64,000 nucleotides of DNA from Clostridia bacterium (GCA_017404985.1 JAFRBK010000001.1:1-64000), one strand, 5' to 3'. Positions 44,755 through 53,520 are shown, counted from the stretch's first letter. Numbers and translations: made by a program. The notes: generated from the sequence alone by a model not told the origin.

Positions 44755-44765
44755 TTCCGCAATGG

Positions 44766-45521
44766 TTACAGGTCCAGTGTCAGTTCCACGGGACAATGGT
44801 CGGAACCGAAAATTTCGTTATGGATGGCGGCGCCGGAGAGGCGGTTCCGGAGCCTGTCGGAGACGATGAAATAATCAATGCGCCATCCGGCATTCTTTTC
44901 GCGGGCGTGGAAGCGATAGCTCCACCAGCTGTAGGCATCCCTCAGGTCCGGATAGAAAAAGCGGAAGGTGTCGGTGAAGCCGCTGGACAGGAGGACGGTC
45001 ATCTTCTGCCGTTCCTCGGGGGTGAAGCCGGCATTTTTCGTGTTGGATTTCGGGTTTTTCAGGTCGATTTCCTGATGGGCTACGTTCAGGTCGCCGCAGA
45101 AAATGACCGGCTTTTTTTCATCCAGGGATTTCAGATAGGACAGGAAGGCATCTTCCCAGGCCATGCGCCAGGGGAGGCGGGCCAGGCTGTCCTGGCTGTT
45201 GGGCGTATAGACGGTGATGAAAAAGAATTCCGGGAATTCAAGGGTGATGACCCGGCCTTCGTGGTCAAACTCCTCCTGACCGATGCCGTAGGTGACGGAC
45301 AGCGGCTCTTTGCGGCTGAACACCGCCGTGCCGGAGTAGCCTTTTTTTTCGGCGTAGTTCCAGAAAGAGTGGTAGCCTTCCGGGGACCAGTCAATCTGGC
45401 CCGCCTGCAGCTTGGTTTCCTGCAGGCAGAAAAGGTCCGCATCCAGGGCGTGGAAGGCTTCCGCGAAGCCTTTGCCCATCGCGGCCCGCAGGCCGTTGAC
45501 ATTCCATGAGATCATTTTCAT
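44766..45521 (-). CDS. xth: Exodeoxyribonuclease III
   Basis: This 251-residue AP endonuclease / 3' exonuclease works in base-excision repair. All family motifs are present: SWNVNGLRAA, LFCLQETKLQ, VYTPNSQDS, GDLNVAHQEIDL, WWSYRF, RIDYFIVSDRL, and GSDHCPVELTLDL with the catalytic His. ATG 45521 has GGGAG upstream. The frame extends far to the right but into unrelated DNA. It is convergent with vanY (12-base gap) and stands alone. Length and motifs are normal for Xth/ExoA. Confidence 0.95.
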   Translation of the reverse strand: MKMISWNVNGLRAAMGKGFAEAFHALDADLFCLQETKLQAGQIDWSPEGYHSFWNYAEKKGYSGTAVFSRKEPLSVTYGIGQEEFDHEGRVITLEFPEFFFITVYTPNSQDSLARLPWRMAWEDAFLSYLKSLDEKKPVIFCGDLNVAHQEIDLKNPKSNTKNAGFTPEERQKMTVLLSSGFTDTFRFFYPDLRDAYSWWSYRFHAREKNAGWRIDYFIVSDRLRNRLSGAAIHNEIFGSDHCPVELTLDL

Positions 45522-45788
45522 ATGGTGGTACTCCCTTCTACTGTATGGGGTTATCATACCTGATGGGGCGGGGGATTTCAACTGTTTCGGTTGCCCAGGA
45601 GAGGGAAAATGGGTATAATTTCTAAGGGGGGCTTTCCGATAACTCAACATCTTCACTGCCTTCATCTGCCACCGGCAGCGGCAGTAAAGATGCCCCTTAC
45701 CCCCTTCGGCCTTCGGTCTTTGAATATGGAGACATAAAGAAGATATTATTGTGAAGTGGGGGATTAAAAACACAAATCGGAGGATCAT

Positions 45789-46244
45789 GTGAAGAACCTG
45801 CAAACGAGGAAAAGGATCTGGGTTGCCGCGGCGGCTATTCTTTTGGGGGCTGTGGCTTTTTTCCTGCTGATGCCCAAGTCGGCGGGGAATTCTTTCCTGA
45901 TCCTGGACGGGAGAAGCTGGTCCGGCGGCACGCTGCGGCCGGGGAAAACCGACGGGCTGCAGGTTTATATCACCGTGGACGGGGAGGACAAGGCGATTCT
46001 CCCCTTTGACGAGGAACACACGCTGAAAGTCAATTTTCCGGACGGCGGATCGAACACGGTGCGGCTGACGGGAAGCAGCGTATTCATTGCCGAAGCGGAC
46101 TGCCCGAACCAGGACTGCGTCGGCATGGGCGAAGTGACGAAGGAGAACCTGGAGACCCGGGTGCTGGGCGGCTTCATCGTCTGCCTGCCGCACCGGCTGT
46201 CGGTCGAGGTCCGGGAGACGGGGAACGGAGGGGCACAGCCGTGA
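45789..46244 (+). CDS. NusG domain II-containing membrane-anchored protein
   Basis: This 151-residue protein has a short basic N-terminus, one membrane segment (IWVAAAAILLGAVAFFLLM), and an outside NusG_II beta-domain ending with SVFIAEADCPNQDCVGMGEV and LGGFIVCLPHRLSVEV. A GTG start follows CGGAGGA. The Cys residues in the DCPNQDC and VCLPH motifs are a hallmark of NusG_II proteins that accompany Gx-type transporters and ApbE. The three are stacked here with 4-base overlaps, suggesting a coupled operon in an extracytoplasmic redox or flavinylation system. The molecular role is unknown. Confidence 0.85.
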   Translation: MKNLQTRKRIWVAAAAILLGAVAFFLLMPKSAGNSFLILDGRSWSGGTLRPGKTDGLQVYITVDGEDKAILPFDEEHTLKVNFPDGGSNTVRLTGSSVFIAEADCPNQDCVGMGEVTKENLETRVLGGFIVCLPHRLSVEVRETGNGGAQP

Positions 46245-46783
46245 GACCGGAAACAAAACGGATTGCCCGTTTCGGGCTGCTGACCGCGATGATGCTGATT
46301 CTGGGCCTGCTGGACCGGGCCATTCCCCTGGGGAGCCTGCTGGGCGGCGCGCTGCCCGGGGTGAAGCTGGGGCTGGCCAACACCGTGCTGATTTACGCGG
46401 TATACTGGATGACGCCGGAAAGCGCGCTGCTGCTTCTGGCGGCGAAGATTCTGCTGAGCGGATTCATTTTCGGATCGCTGTCGGCGATCCTTTACAGCCT
46501 GGCCGGAGGAGCGCTGAGCCTGGCGGTGATGCTGCTGCTCCGCGGGAAGAAGCAGAGCCCCGGGCGGATCATTCTGACCTCCGTGGGCGGGGCCATGGCG
46601 CACAACCTGGGCCAGGTGCTGGCGGCTTCGCTGATTCTTCGCACCCCGGGGCTGCTGGCCGTGTACCTGCCGCCGCTGCTGGGGATCGGCGCCGGGGTCG
46701 GCGCGCTGACAGGGACCGTGGCATGGCGGGTGATGAAGGCCCTGAAGCCGGGAGAGTTTGAAAAGAACGGGGGAGCAAAATGA
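46241..46783 (+). CDS. Gx transporter family membrane protein
   Basis: This 180-residue membrane protein has about six hydrophobic segments, GVKLGLANTVLIYAVYWM and KILLSGFIFGSLSAILYSLAG split around conserved Gly. The Gx transporter family (Pfam Gx_transp, often mis-annotated as heptaprenyl diphosphate synthase component I) resembles ECF S components and is often found next to NusG_II and ApbE genes. A GTG start overlaps the previous stop by 4 bases, and ATGA overlaps apbE. It may bring in a flavin or quinone precursor; the substrate is not known. Confidence 0.82.
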   Translation: MRPETKRIARFGLLTAMMLILGLLDRAIPLGSLLGGALPGVKLGLANTVLIYAVYWMTPESALLLLAAKILLSGFIFGSLSAILYSLAGGALSLAVMLLLRGKKQSPGRIILTSVGGAMAHNLGQVLAASLILRTPGLLAVYLPPLLGIGAGVGALTGTVAWRVMKALKPGEFEKNGGAK

Positions 46784-47778
46784 AGAAAACCGCACTCTGG
46801 ATCAAAAAGCGGCTGCCGGCCGCCCTTCTGGCCGTGGCCTTGTGCCTGGCCGGCGGCGCGGCGGCGGAGACCAAGGAATCCGTCGTCGGATACCAGCTGG
46901 ATACCATCATTACGCTGACGGCTTACTGCGAGGACAAGGCCGTGCTGGAGGACGCGCTGAAGGAATGCGACCGCCTGGAGCAGCTGCTGTCCAAAACCAT
47001 CGAGGGCAGCGACGTATGGCGAATCAACCACGCGGAGGGGCAGCCGGTGGAGGTGGACCCGGTGACGGCGGAGGTGATCCGGACGGCCCTGGCGATCAGC
47101 GAGATCAGCGAGGGGGCTTTCGACATCACCATTGCCCCGGCGTCGGCCCTGTGGGACTTCAAGGAGGAAACGCCGGCGCTGCCGGACGCGGAGGCGCTGG
47201 CGGAGGCCGCGTCCCGGGTCAACTGGCGGGCGCTGCAGTTGGAAGGGAATACCGTGACCCTGCCGGCGGGCATGATGATCGACCTGGGCGGAATCGCCAA
47301 GGGGTATATCGGCGACGCTGTGCGGGCGTATCTGGAAAACCGGGGAATTACCAGCGCCGTGCTTGCCTTCGGCGGGAACATCGTCACGATCGGGACAAAA
47401 CCGGACGGAAAGCCCTGGAAGATCGGCGTGCAGGATATCGACGGGCCCGCCATGGAATCCATGCTGGTGCTGCAGATGGGCGGCGGATCGGCGGTGACCA
47501 GCGGGAACTACGAGCGGGGGTTTGAGCTGGACGGCGTCCTGTACCACCACATTCTGGAACCCGCCACCGGATGGCCGGTGCAGAATTCCCTGGCATCGGT
47601 CACGATCCTGGGCGACAGCTCCGCCATGGGGGACGGCTTATCCACCGCGGCCTTTGTCCTCGGCGAGGAAAAGGGGCTGGCCCTGATCGAATCCATGAAG
47701 GATACCGAAGCGATTTTCATCCTCAAGGACCGGACTGTGATCACGACCTCCGGCGGGGAGAAATACCTGGTCCGCTGA
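46780..47778 (+). CDS. apbE: FAD:protein FMN transferase (ApbE)
   Basis: This 332-residue secreted flavinyltransferase has a signal segment (LPAALLAVALCLAGGAAA) and the ApbE fold: LEQLLSKTIEGSDVWRIN, FDITIAPASALWDF, IDLGGIAKGYIGDAV (FAD/Mg site), FGGNIVTIGTKPDG, GNYERGFELDGVLYHHI, and DGLSTAAFVLG. It attaches FMN to Ser/Thr of extracytoplasmic redox proteins. The substrate motif (D-x-x-[ST]-[GS]-A-T) was not found in its two operon partners. Its last codons form the first of three 36-bp tandem units. Confidence 0.92.
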   Translation: MKKTALWIKKRLPAALLAVALCLAGGAAAETKESVVGYQLDTIITLTAYCEDKAVLEDALKECDRLEQLLSKTIEGSDVWRINHAEGQPVEVDPVTAEVIRTALAISEISEGAFDITIAPASALWDFKEETPALPDAEALAEAASRVNWRALQLEGNTVTLPAGMMIDLGGIAKGYIGDAVRAYLENRGITSAVLAFGGNIVTIGTKPDGKPWKIGVQDIDGPAMESMLVLQMGGGSAVTSGNYERGFELDGVLYHHILEPATGWPVQNSLASVTILGDSSAMGDGLSTAAFVLGEEKGLALIESMKDTEAIFILKDRTVITTSGGEKYLVR

Positions 47779-47856
47779 CGGGCTTCCGGCGGGGAAGAAC
47801 CCCCGGCCCGTTGACAGCTCTCCGGCGGGGAAGAAACTCCGGTTCGCTGACGGGCA
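47749..47856 (+). repeat. Three 36-bp tandem units at the 3' end of apbE
   Basis: Units start at 47749, 47785 and 47821, each beginning TCCGGCGGGGA and ending near GCTGACGGG. The first unit is the coding end of apbE including its stop; the others lie outside the gene. Divergence between units rises with distance, so this is an older tandem duplication of the gene end. Confidence 0.8.
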
Positions 47857-47874
47857 GACAGACGGGCACGCAAA

Positions 47875-47903
47875 AACCGCAGCCTCACACGCAGGCTGCG
47901 GTT
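47875..47903. terminator. Bidirectional terminator between apbE and the SSS symporter
   Basis: AACCGCAGCCT pairs with AGGCTGCGGTT (11 bp) around CACACGC. T-rich sequence follows on both sides: TTCTTT for the plus strand, TTTTTG for the minus strand. Confidence 0.85.
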
Positions 47904-47926
47904 CTTTGTACCCATATGCCGGGGAA

Positions 47927-49516
47927 TCAGTCGTCGGTTTCGATGGAATCCTTCACGGTGACGGTGACCTTGCGCTCATAGCAGGCAAAGATCCGGTCGA
48001 CCTTTTCCTTTCCCGGGCCTTTGGTAATCAGGCTGACCAGGGGCACGATGACCAGGCCGGCCAGCATGCAGAAGGCGCCCGCGTTGATCGGGGACTGCAG
48101 GAGGCCGAGATTCACATTCAGCACCTTCAGGTTGGCCAGCATATCAATGACCATAAACACGGAGGAGAAGAGCATGGCCGTCCAGCAGCCGGCCTTCGTG
48201 GTGCGCTTCCAGTACAGGCCGTAAAGGAAGGGGGCCAGGAAGGCGCCGGCCATGGCGCCCCAGCTGACGCCCATGGCCTGGGCGATAAAGGCGACGCTGG
48301 AATTGGCCTGGACGATGGCCAGCGCGGCGGAGATCACGATAAAGACCACGATCAGCACACGCATGACGGAAAGCTGCTTTTTCTCGTCCATATCCTTAAT
48401 GACGCGGCCCTTCAACAGGTCCAGGGTGACCGTGGAGGAGGAGGTCAGCACCAGGGAGGAGAGGGTGGACATGGAGGCGGAGAGCACCAGGATGATGACG
48501 ACGGCGATCAGGAAGGGAGAAAGCGTCTGCAGCATGGTGGGGATCACATTGTCGAAGCCGCCCGCCGGGTTGCCGCCGTCCACCGCTCCGAGCTCCGCCG
48601 CGAAGAGCCGGCCGAAGCCGCCCAGGAAATAACATCCGCCCGCGACGACCATCGCGAAGATCGTGGAGATGATGGTTCCCTTATGGATGGAGCCCTCATT
48701 CTTGATAGCATAGAACTTGCCGACCATCTGGGGCAGGCCCCAGGTGCCCAGGGAGGTGAGCAGGACGACGCCGAGCAGGCTCAGCGGATCCGGCCCGAAG
48801 AAGGAATTGAAGATGCCGGGAACCGTGCCGTTCATGAAGTTCTCGCTCGTATCCTTCGCGAGGGAGAGGCCTTCCAGCGAGGCCATGAAGCCGCCCTTGC
48901 TGCCCAGGACCGCCGCGATGACCGCGATGATGCCCACCAGCATGATCAGGCCCTGGATGAAGTCATTCACGGCGGTGGCCATATAGCCGCCGACGATCAC
49001 ATAAACCGCGGTCAGCACCGCCATGACGATGACGCAGACGGAATAATCAATATTGAACGCCATCCGGAACAGGCGGCTCAGGCCGTTATACAGCGAAGCG
49101 GTATAGGGAATCATGAAAATAAAGATGATGATCGACGCGGCGACCTTCAGGGAGGGCGCGAAGAAGCGCTTCTCGAAGAAGTCCGGCATGGTGGCACTGG
49201 ACAGGTGCTGCGTCATGATCCGGGTGCGCCGGCCGAGAATGACCCACGCCATCAGGGAGCCGATGAGCGCGTTGCCGATGCCGACCCAGGTGGCGGCGAT
49301 GCCGAACTTCCAGCCGAACTGGCCGGCATAGCCGACGAAGATGACGGCGGAGAAATACGAGGTGCCATAAGCGAACGCCGTCAGCCAGGGGCCGACGTTC
49401 CGGCCGCCGAGCACGAAGCCGCTGACGTCCGTCGCATGGCGGCGGCAGTAAAAGCCGACGTAAATCATGACGCCAAAAAACAGGAGGAGCATACCCAGTT
49501 TCAGAACAAGATCCAT
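47927..49516 (-). CDS. Sodium:solute symporter (SSS family)
   Basis: This 529-residue membrane protein has 12-14 hydrophobic segments. It has SSS motifs such as RNVGPWLTAFAYGTSYFSAV, YAGQFGWKFGIAATWVG, GGYMATAVNDFIQG and ASMSTLSSLVLTSSSTVTLD. It belongs to the PutP/PanF-like group that couples Na+ entry to proline, pantothenate or sugar uptake; the substrate cannot be told. ATG 49516 has GAAAGAAGG upstream; the longer frame to 49600 is not a better start. It is monocistronic with a terminator at its 3' end and divergent from the MBOAT gene. Confidence 0.9.
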   Translation of the reverse strand: MDLVLKLGMLLLFFGVMIYVGFYCRRHATDVSGFVLGGRNVGPWLTAFAYGTSYFSAVIFVGYAGQFGWKFGIAATWVGIGNALIGSLMAWVILGRRTRIMTQHLSSATMPDFFEKRFFAPSLKVAASIIIFIFMIPYTASLYNGLSRLFRMAFNIDYSVCVIVMAVLTAVYVIVGGYMATAVNDFIQGLIMLVGIIAVIAAVLGSKGGFMASLEGLSLAKDTSENFMNGTVPGIFNSFFGPDPLSLLGVVLLTSLGTWGLPQMVGKFYAIKNEGSIHKGTIISTIFAMVVAGGCYFLGGFGRLFAAELGAVDGGNPAGGFDNVIPTMLQTLSPFLIAVVIILVLSASMSTLSSLVLTSSSTVTLDLLKGRVIKDMDEKKQLSVMRVLIVVFIVISAALAIVQANSSVAFIAQAMGVSWGAMAGAFLAPFLYGLYWKRTTKAGCWTAMLFSSVFMVIDMLANLKVLNVNLGLLQSPINAGAFCMLAGLVIVPLVSLITKGPGKEKVDRIFACYERKVTVTVKDSIETDD

Positions 49517-49674
49517 GGTTTTAGCCTTCTTTCCGGTCATTCGGGGCGCCTTTGCCCCGGAAATCCCAAAAAGCGTACAAAAAAACCCGGGGAGCGTCAA
49601 GGGTGTATACAGGGAAAGAACAATTTGCTATACTGAACCGGTATGGAAAACCGCGCCGCGGAGGAGGTCCGACC

Positions 49675-51090
49675 ATGGTTTTTGCGTCCCCGGTGTTTCT
49701 GTTTCTTTTTTTTCCCGCCTTTCTGCTGCTGTACCGGCTGATTCCCGCCAAGGCCCGGTGCTACTGGATTCTGGCCGCGTCCCTTTTCTTCTATTTCTGG
49801 GGCGAGCCGTCCTACCTGCTGCTGATGGGCGCCACGATTCTGGCGACCTGGCTGTTCGGGGTGATCACGGGGCTTTTGCTCCGGAAGGGGAAGGAAAGGC
49901 TGGCCGGATGGGTTGCCGGGCTGGGCGTGCTGCTGGTGCTTTCTTCCCTGCTGTATTACAAATATGCCGGGCTGCTGGCGACCACGCTGAAGGACGTGTT
50001 CGGGATCCAATGGCGGCTGAAGCGGATTCTGATGCCGATCGGCATCTCCTTCTATACCTTCCAGGCGATGAGCTACCTGTGGGACGTGCGGCGGAAGACC
50101 ATTCCGGCCGTAATGAACCCGGTGAAGCTGGGGGCGTATATCGCCATGTTTCCGCAGCTGATTGCCGGGCCGATCGTCCGGGCGGGGGACGTGATTGCGG
50201 ACCTGGACGCGCCCCGGATGGACCTGGAGCACACCTGGCACGGGATGCTGCGCTTTATCCGCGGGCTGGGCAAGAAGGTGCTGCTGGCCAATTCGCTGGC
50301 GGCGGTGACCGGGGACGCCTTCGGGCTGCCCGCGAATTCCATGAGTACCGGGCTGGTGTGGTTTTCGGCGCTGCTTTACGCGCTGCAGATCTATTTTGAT
50401 TTTTCGGGCTATTCGGACATGGCGATCGGCATGGGGGAGGCGATGGGCTTCCGGCTGCCGGAAAACTTCAACTTTCCCTATCTGGCCGTGTCGGTGCGGG
50501 ATTTCTGGCGCCGGTGGCACATGACCCTCTCCTCCTGGCTGCGGGACTATGTCTATATCCCGCTGGGCGGGAACCGGAAGGGCGGCTTCCGGACCGGGAT
50601 GAACCTGATGATCGTTTTCCTGGTATGCGGATTCTGGCACGGGGCCCAGTGGAACTTTGTGCTCTGGGGCCTGTGGTACGGGCTGTGGATGATTATTGAA
50701 CGGATTCCGGCGGTCCGGAACAAGGTGATGAAAGCGATTCCGGCGCCGGTGCGGTGGCTGTTCACGATGGCGATCGTGCTGATTGGGTGGGTGCTGTTCC
50801 AGGGGCTGCCGATGGCGGACACCTGGGTGATGCTGGGCAAAATGATCGGCATCGGCGGGCCGGCGGCCTATACGGCGGCCAGCATCCTGACGCCGAAGCT
50901 GCTGATCGTGCTGGCGGCTTCCGTGGTCTGCGCTTCGCCCCTGGCCCGCATCGGCCTCCGGAAGCTGGAAAGCCTGGCCGGGGCCGGCGGCCTGATTCTG
51001 CGGGGCGTACTGGGCGCCGCGGTGCTGGCGGCCTGCATCCTGATGCTGACGGCAGACACCTACAACCCGTTCATCTATTTCCGGTTCTGA
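49675..51090 (+). CDS. MBOAT O-acyltransferase (AlgI/DltB-like)
   Basis: This 471-residue membrane-bound O-acyltransferase carries ILMPIGISFYTFQAMSYLWD, FPQLIAGPIVRAGD, YFDFSGYSDMAIGMG, VRDFWRRWHMTLSSWLRDYV, and the catalytic His in VCGFWHGAQWNFVLWG. It moves an acyl group, usually acetyl, across the membrane to a surface polymer. ATG 49675 has GAGGAGG 9 bases upstream. The following gene encodes an AlgJ/AlgX-type secreted partner, which is the normal pair for acetylation of exopolysaccharide or peptidoglycan. Which polymer is modified is unknown; no polymer synthase is nearby. Confidence 0.92.
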   Translation: MVFASPVFLFLFFPAFLLLYRLIPAKARCYWILAASLFFYFWGEPSYLLLMGATILATWLFGVITGLLLRKGKERLAGWVAGLGVLLVLSSLLYYKYAGLLATTLKDVFGIQWRLKRILMPIGISFYTFQAMSYLWDVRRKTIPAVMNPVKLGAYIAMFPQLIAGPIVRAGDVIADLDAPRMDLEHTWHGMLRFIRGLGKKVLLANSLAAVTGDAFGLPANSMSTGLVWFSALLYALQIYFDFSGYSDMAIGMGEAMGFRLPENFNFPYLAVSVRDFWRRWHMTLSSWLRDYVYIPLGGNRKGGFRTGMNLMIVFLVCGFWHGAQWNFVLWGLWYGLWMIIERIPAVRNKVMKAIPAPVRWLFTMAIVLIGWVLFQGLPMADTWVMLGKMIGIGGPAAYTAASILTPKLLIVLAASVVCASPLARIGLRKLESLAGAGGLILRGVLGAAVLAACILMLTADTYNPFIYFRF

Positions 51091-51106
51091 GAGGGGGGCG
51101 AGCGAC

Positions 51107-52237
51107 ATGAAACAGCATAAAGGGATTCTCGCAGCCACCGTCCTCCTCTTCTTTCTGATGATGCTCTTTCCGATCTGGGGCAATCTGCTGCCCCAGACCG
51201 GGGTGGAGGGCATGAACGAGAACCGGGAGCTGACCGAATGGCCGGAGGGCGGGTCGCTGAAAAACCGGATCGCGGTGATCACCAACTATTTCGAGGACCG
51301 GCTGGCCTTCCGGGAGCAGGCGATCGCCGCCCTGGCCCGGATGGACATCGCCCTGGGCCAGTCCCCGGTGGACCGGGTCATGATCGGCCTGAACGGCTGG
51401 CTTTTCTATGACGAGGAGGGCTACAGCCGGGAGGACATCCGCCGGACGGGCACGCTGGGGGAAAGCCTGGACTACATCGCGGAGGAACAGAAACGGACGG
51501 CGGAAACCCTGAAGGCCGCCGGCGCGGACTACCGGATCGTGATCGCCCCGGACAAGCACACCATCTATCCGCAGTACCTGCCGATGAACTGCCGCCAGGG
51601 ATCCGGCCCCTCCCATCTGGACGAAATCTACGAGGCGCTGGACCGGGAGCAGGCAGCCCGCTATGTGGACCTGCGGCCGGACCTGATCCGCGAATCCGGA
51701 ACCAGCAATTTATACTATCCGACGGACACCCACTGGAATTCCGCCGGCGCGTGGGTGGCGTACCAGACGCTGATGGACGCCCTGCAGCCGGAGCATCCGG
51801 GCCTCCGCAGGCTGACGGAGGCGGACGTGGAGCGGGCGGAAGCCACGGCCAGCGGCGACCTGGCCGCCATGATCGGCGTGGCCGGGGAGTGGATTGACCA
51901 CTACACCGCCGTGCTGGTGAAGGAATCCGCCGCCCGGGAGGATTCCTTCAACGGGATGGACAGCTGGGTGAACGACGCCGTGCCGGACGGGCCGCACGTG
52001 CTGCTGCTTCACGATTCCTTCGGGCCGGAGCTGATTCCCTTCCTGAAGGAATCCGTGCACCGGCTGACCGTGGGGTCCAACGAAAACTTTTCCCTGTCCG
52101 CGATCGGGGACCCGGCGCAGTACGACATCATCCTGGCGGAATACGTGGAACGGAACGCCCTGTGGCTGACCGGCGGGCTGACCGAGGAATCGGAGGACGA
52201 GGACGGCGGCGAATGGGACGAAGGTGACTGGGAATAA
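51107..52237 (+). CDS. AlgJ/AlgX-like SGNH acetyltransferase partner of the MBOAT
   Basis: This 376-residue protein has a signal or anchor segment (ILAATVLLFFLMMLFPIWGN), then NENRELTEWPEGG, GLNGWLFYDEEGY, and the SGNH-type catalytic blocks IVIAPDKHTIYPQYL, YYPTDTHWNSAGAWVAYQ (Asp-His), and LLLHDSFGPEL (Ser). Unlike many DHHW proteins it ends in an acidic tail (EESEDEDGGEWDEGDWE). It should complete acetyl transfer begun by the MBOAT gene 16 bases upstream. Confidence 0.85.
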   Translation: MKQHKGILAATVLLFFLMMLFPIWGNLLPQTGVEGMNENRELTEWPEGGSLKNRIAVITNYFEDRLAFREQAIAALARMDIALGQSPVDRVMIGLNGWLFYDEEGYSREDIRRTGTLGESLDYIAEEQKRTAETLKAAGADYRIVIAPDKHTIYPQYLPMNCRQGSGPSHLDEIYEALDREQAARYVDLRPDLIRESGTSNLYYPTDTHWNSAGAWVAYQTLMDALQPEHPGLRRLTEADVERAEATASGDLAAMIGVAGEWIDHYTAVLVKESAAREDSFNGMDSWVNDAVPDGPHVLLLHDSFGPELIPFLKESVHRLTVGSNENFSLSAIGDPAQYDIILAEYVERNALWLTGGLTEESEDEDGGEWDEGDWE

Positions 52238-52240
52238 CGC

Positions 52241-52269
52241 TTGACTTTTCCAATAAAATGAATTATGCT
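52241..52269 (+). promoter_or_regulatory. Promoter of the thiamine-uptake transcript
   Basis: TTGACT (52241-52246) and TATGCT (52264-52269) are 17 bases apart and 8 bases before the TPP aptamer. Confidence 0.7.
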
Positions 52270-52276
52270 TTGATCT

Positions 52277-52360
52277 GTCCTAGGGGAGCGAATGCTGAGA
52301 TTGTAAGAGATTACAGACCCTCAATACCTGATCCGGTTAATACCGGCGTAGGGAAGCGAT
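52277..52360 (+). promoter_or_regulatory. TPP riboswitch (THI element)
   Basis: The aptamer is easily recognised: GGGGAGCGAATGCTGAGA, then AGACCCTCAATACCTGATCC, then GGTTAATACCGGCGTAGGGA and AGCG. These are the conserved thi-box segments of stems P2-P5. A terminator at 52387-52412 lies downstream, so TPP binding should stop transcription into the transport operon. Confidence 0.95.
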
Positions 52361-52386
52361 GATCATCTTCATGCATTGACGCACGG

Positions 52387-52412
52387 AACCTCCCGACGGG
52401 AGGTTCTTTTTG
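52387..52412 (+). terminator. Riboswitch expression-platform terminator
   Basis: GAACCTCC pairs with GGGAGGTTC around CGAC and is followed by five T (52408-52412). It lies between the TPP aptamer and the first gene of the operon. Confidence 0.9.
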
Positions 52413-52460
52413 CTGCCGCGGGAATCAAAGAATATAAAGGAAAGACGGGGAGGAAACAAC

Positions 52461-52757
52461 ATGGAAGCAAGCGTGGCGATTCAGACTTTGCCGGGCGTGG
52501 CGGACGACGACGAGCTCTGCAGGATTGTGGACGAGGTGATTGCCTACATCGCGGGAACGGGATACACGTACTTTGTCGGGCCCTTTGAGACGACGATTGA
52601 AGGCCCGTACGACGAGCTGATGGACATCGTGAAGGAATGCCAGCATATCGCGATCCGGGCCGGCGCCCCGTCGGTGGCGGCCTACATCAAGGTTTCCTAC
52701 AAGCCGGAAGGAGAGGTTCTTTCCATTGAAAGGAAAATCGGGAAATATCAGGGCTAA
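52461..52757 (+). CDS. Thiamine-binding (MTH1187/YkoF-like) protein
   Basis: This 98-residue protein starts MEASVAIQTLPGVADDDELC, then VDEVIAYIAGTGYTYFVGPF, ETTIEGPYDELMDIVKECQ, and VAAYIKVSYKPEG. It is a ferredoxin-like fold of the Thiamine_BP/DUF77 group that binds thiamine or HMP in the cytoplasm. ATG 52461 has GGGGAGG upstream. It is the first gene under the TPP riboswitch and overlaps the permease by 32 bases, so the two are translated together. Confidence 0.85.
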   Translation: MEASVAIQTLPGVADDDELCRIVDEVIAYIAGTGYTYFVGPFETTIEGPYDELMDIVKECQHIAIRAGAPSVAAYIKVSYKPEGEVLSIERKIGKYQG

Positions 52758-53520
52758 ACTGCTGCCGGCGGGCGCCTTCTGCCTGGTGATCGTGGTGTGG
52801 TGGGGGATTTCGGCGCTGGGCATCGTTCCGGGATACATGCTGCCTTCCCCGCCGGACGTGGTGAAGGCGTTCATCCGGGATTTTCCGAACCTGATGTCCC
52901 ACGCCCTGGTTTCCGTGACAGAGGCGATATACGGGCTGGCGATCGGCGTCGTGCTGGCCTTCGGGCTGGCGTGCGCGATGGACCGGTTCTTTCCGCTGGA
53001 GCAGGCCGTGCTGCCGATCCTGGTGGCCAGCCAGACCATTCCGACGATTGCCATCGCGCCGCTGCTGGTGCTGTGGATGGGATTCGGCATGGCGCCGAAG
53101 ATTACCCTCGTGGTGATCACCACTTTTTTCCCGGTGGCGGTCGGGCTGCTGGACGGATTCAAAAGCGTCGACCCGGACGCGGTGGCGCTGCTGCGGTCCA
53201 TGAATGCCACCCGGCGGCAGATTTTCCGCCATGTGAAGATTCCCGCCGCGCTGCCGTTCTTCTTTTCCGGGCTGCGGGTTTCCGCCTCCTACGCGGTGGT
53301 GGGGGCCGTGATTTCGGAATGGCTGGGCGGGTTCGAAGGCCTGGGCGTGTATATGACCCGGGTGCGGAAAGCCTACGCCTTTGACAAGATGTTCGCGGTG
53401 ATCCTGCTGATTGTGATCATCAGCCTTTTGCTGATGGAGCTGGTGACCCTGGCGAAAAACCGGGCGATGCCCTGGCTGAAATACCGCCCCGAAACAGCGG
53501 CGGAGAAACATCGCAGATAA
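52726..53520 (+). CDS. thiX: ABC transporter permease (ThiX-like)
   Basis: This 264-residue permease has about six membrane segments, a classic EAA-type loop (AVALLRSMNATRRQIFRHVK), and SPPDVVKAFIRDFP at the N-terminus as in SsuC/ThiX permeases. The start is a TTG at 52726 inside the previous gene, with AAGGAGAGG upstream, making this a decided but non-ATG start. It is part of the ThiXYZ-type importer that brings HMP or formyl-aminopyrimidine into the cell. Confidence 0.9.
   Translation: MKGKSGNIRAKLLPAGAFCLVIVVWWGISALGIVPGYMLPSPPDVVKAFIRDFPNLMSHALVSVTEAIYGLAIGVVLAFGLACAMDRFFPLEQAVLPILVASQTIPTIAIAPLLVLWMGFGMAPKITLVVITTFFPVAVGLLDGFKSVDPDAVALLRSMNATRRQIFRHVKIPAALPFFFSGLRVSASYAVVGAVISEWLGGFEGLGVYMTRVRKAYAFDKMFAVILLIVIISLLLMELVTLAKNRAMPWLKYRPETAAEKHRR

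Noticed and set aside
45522..45788. Possible RNA gene between xth and the NusG_II gene
   Set aside because: No tRNA, riboswitch or strong hairpin could be recognised by eye; only an ordinary intergenic region is seen.
47906..49636. 576-codon plus-strand frame across the SSS symporter gene
   Set aside because: It is the antisense shadow of a clear membrane transporter and has a low-complexity Asp/Gly/His composition.
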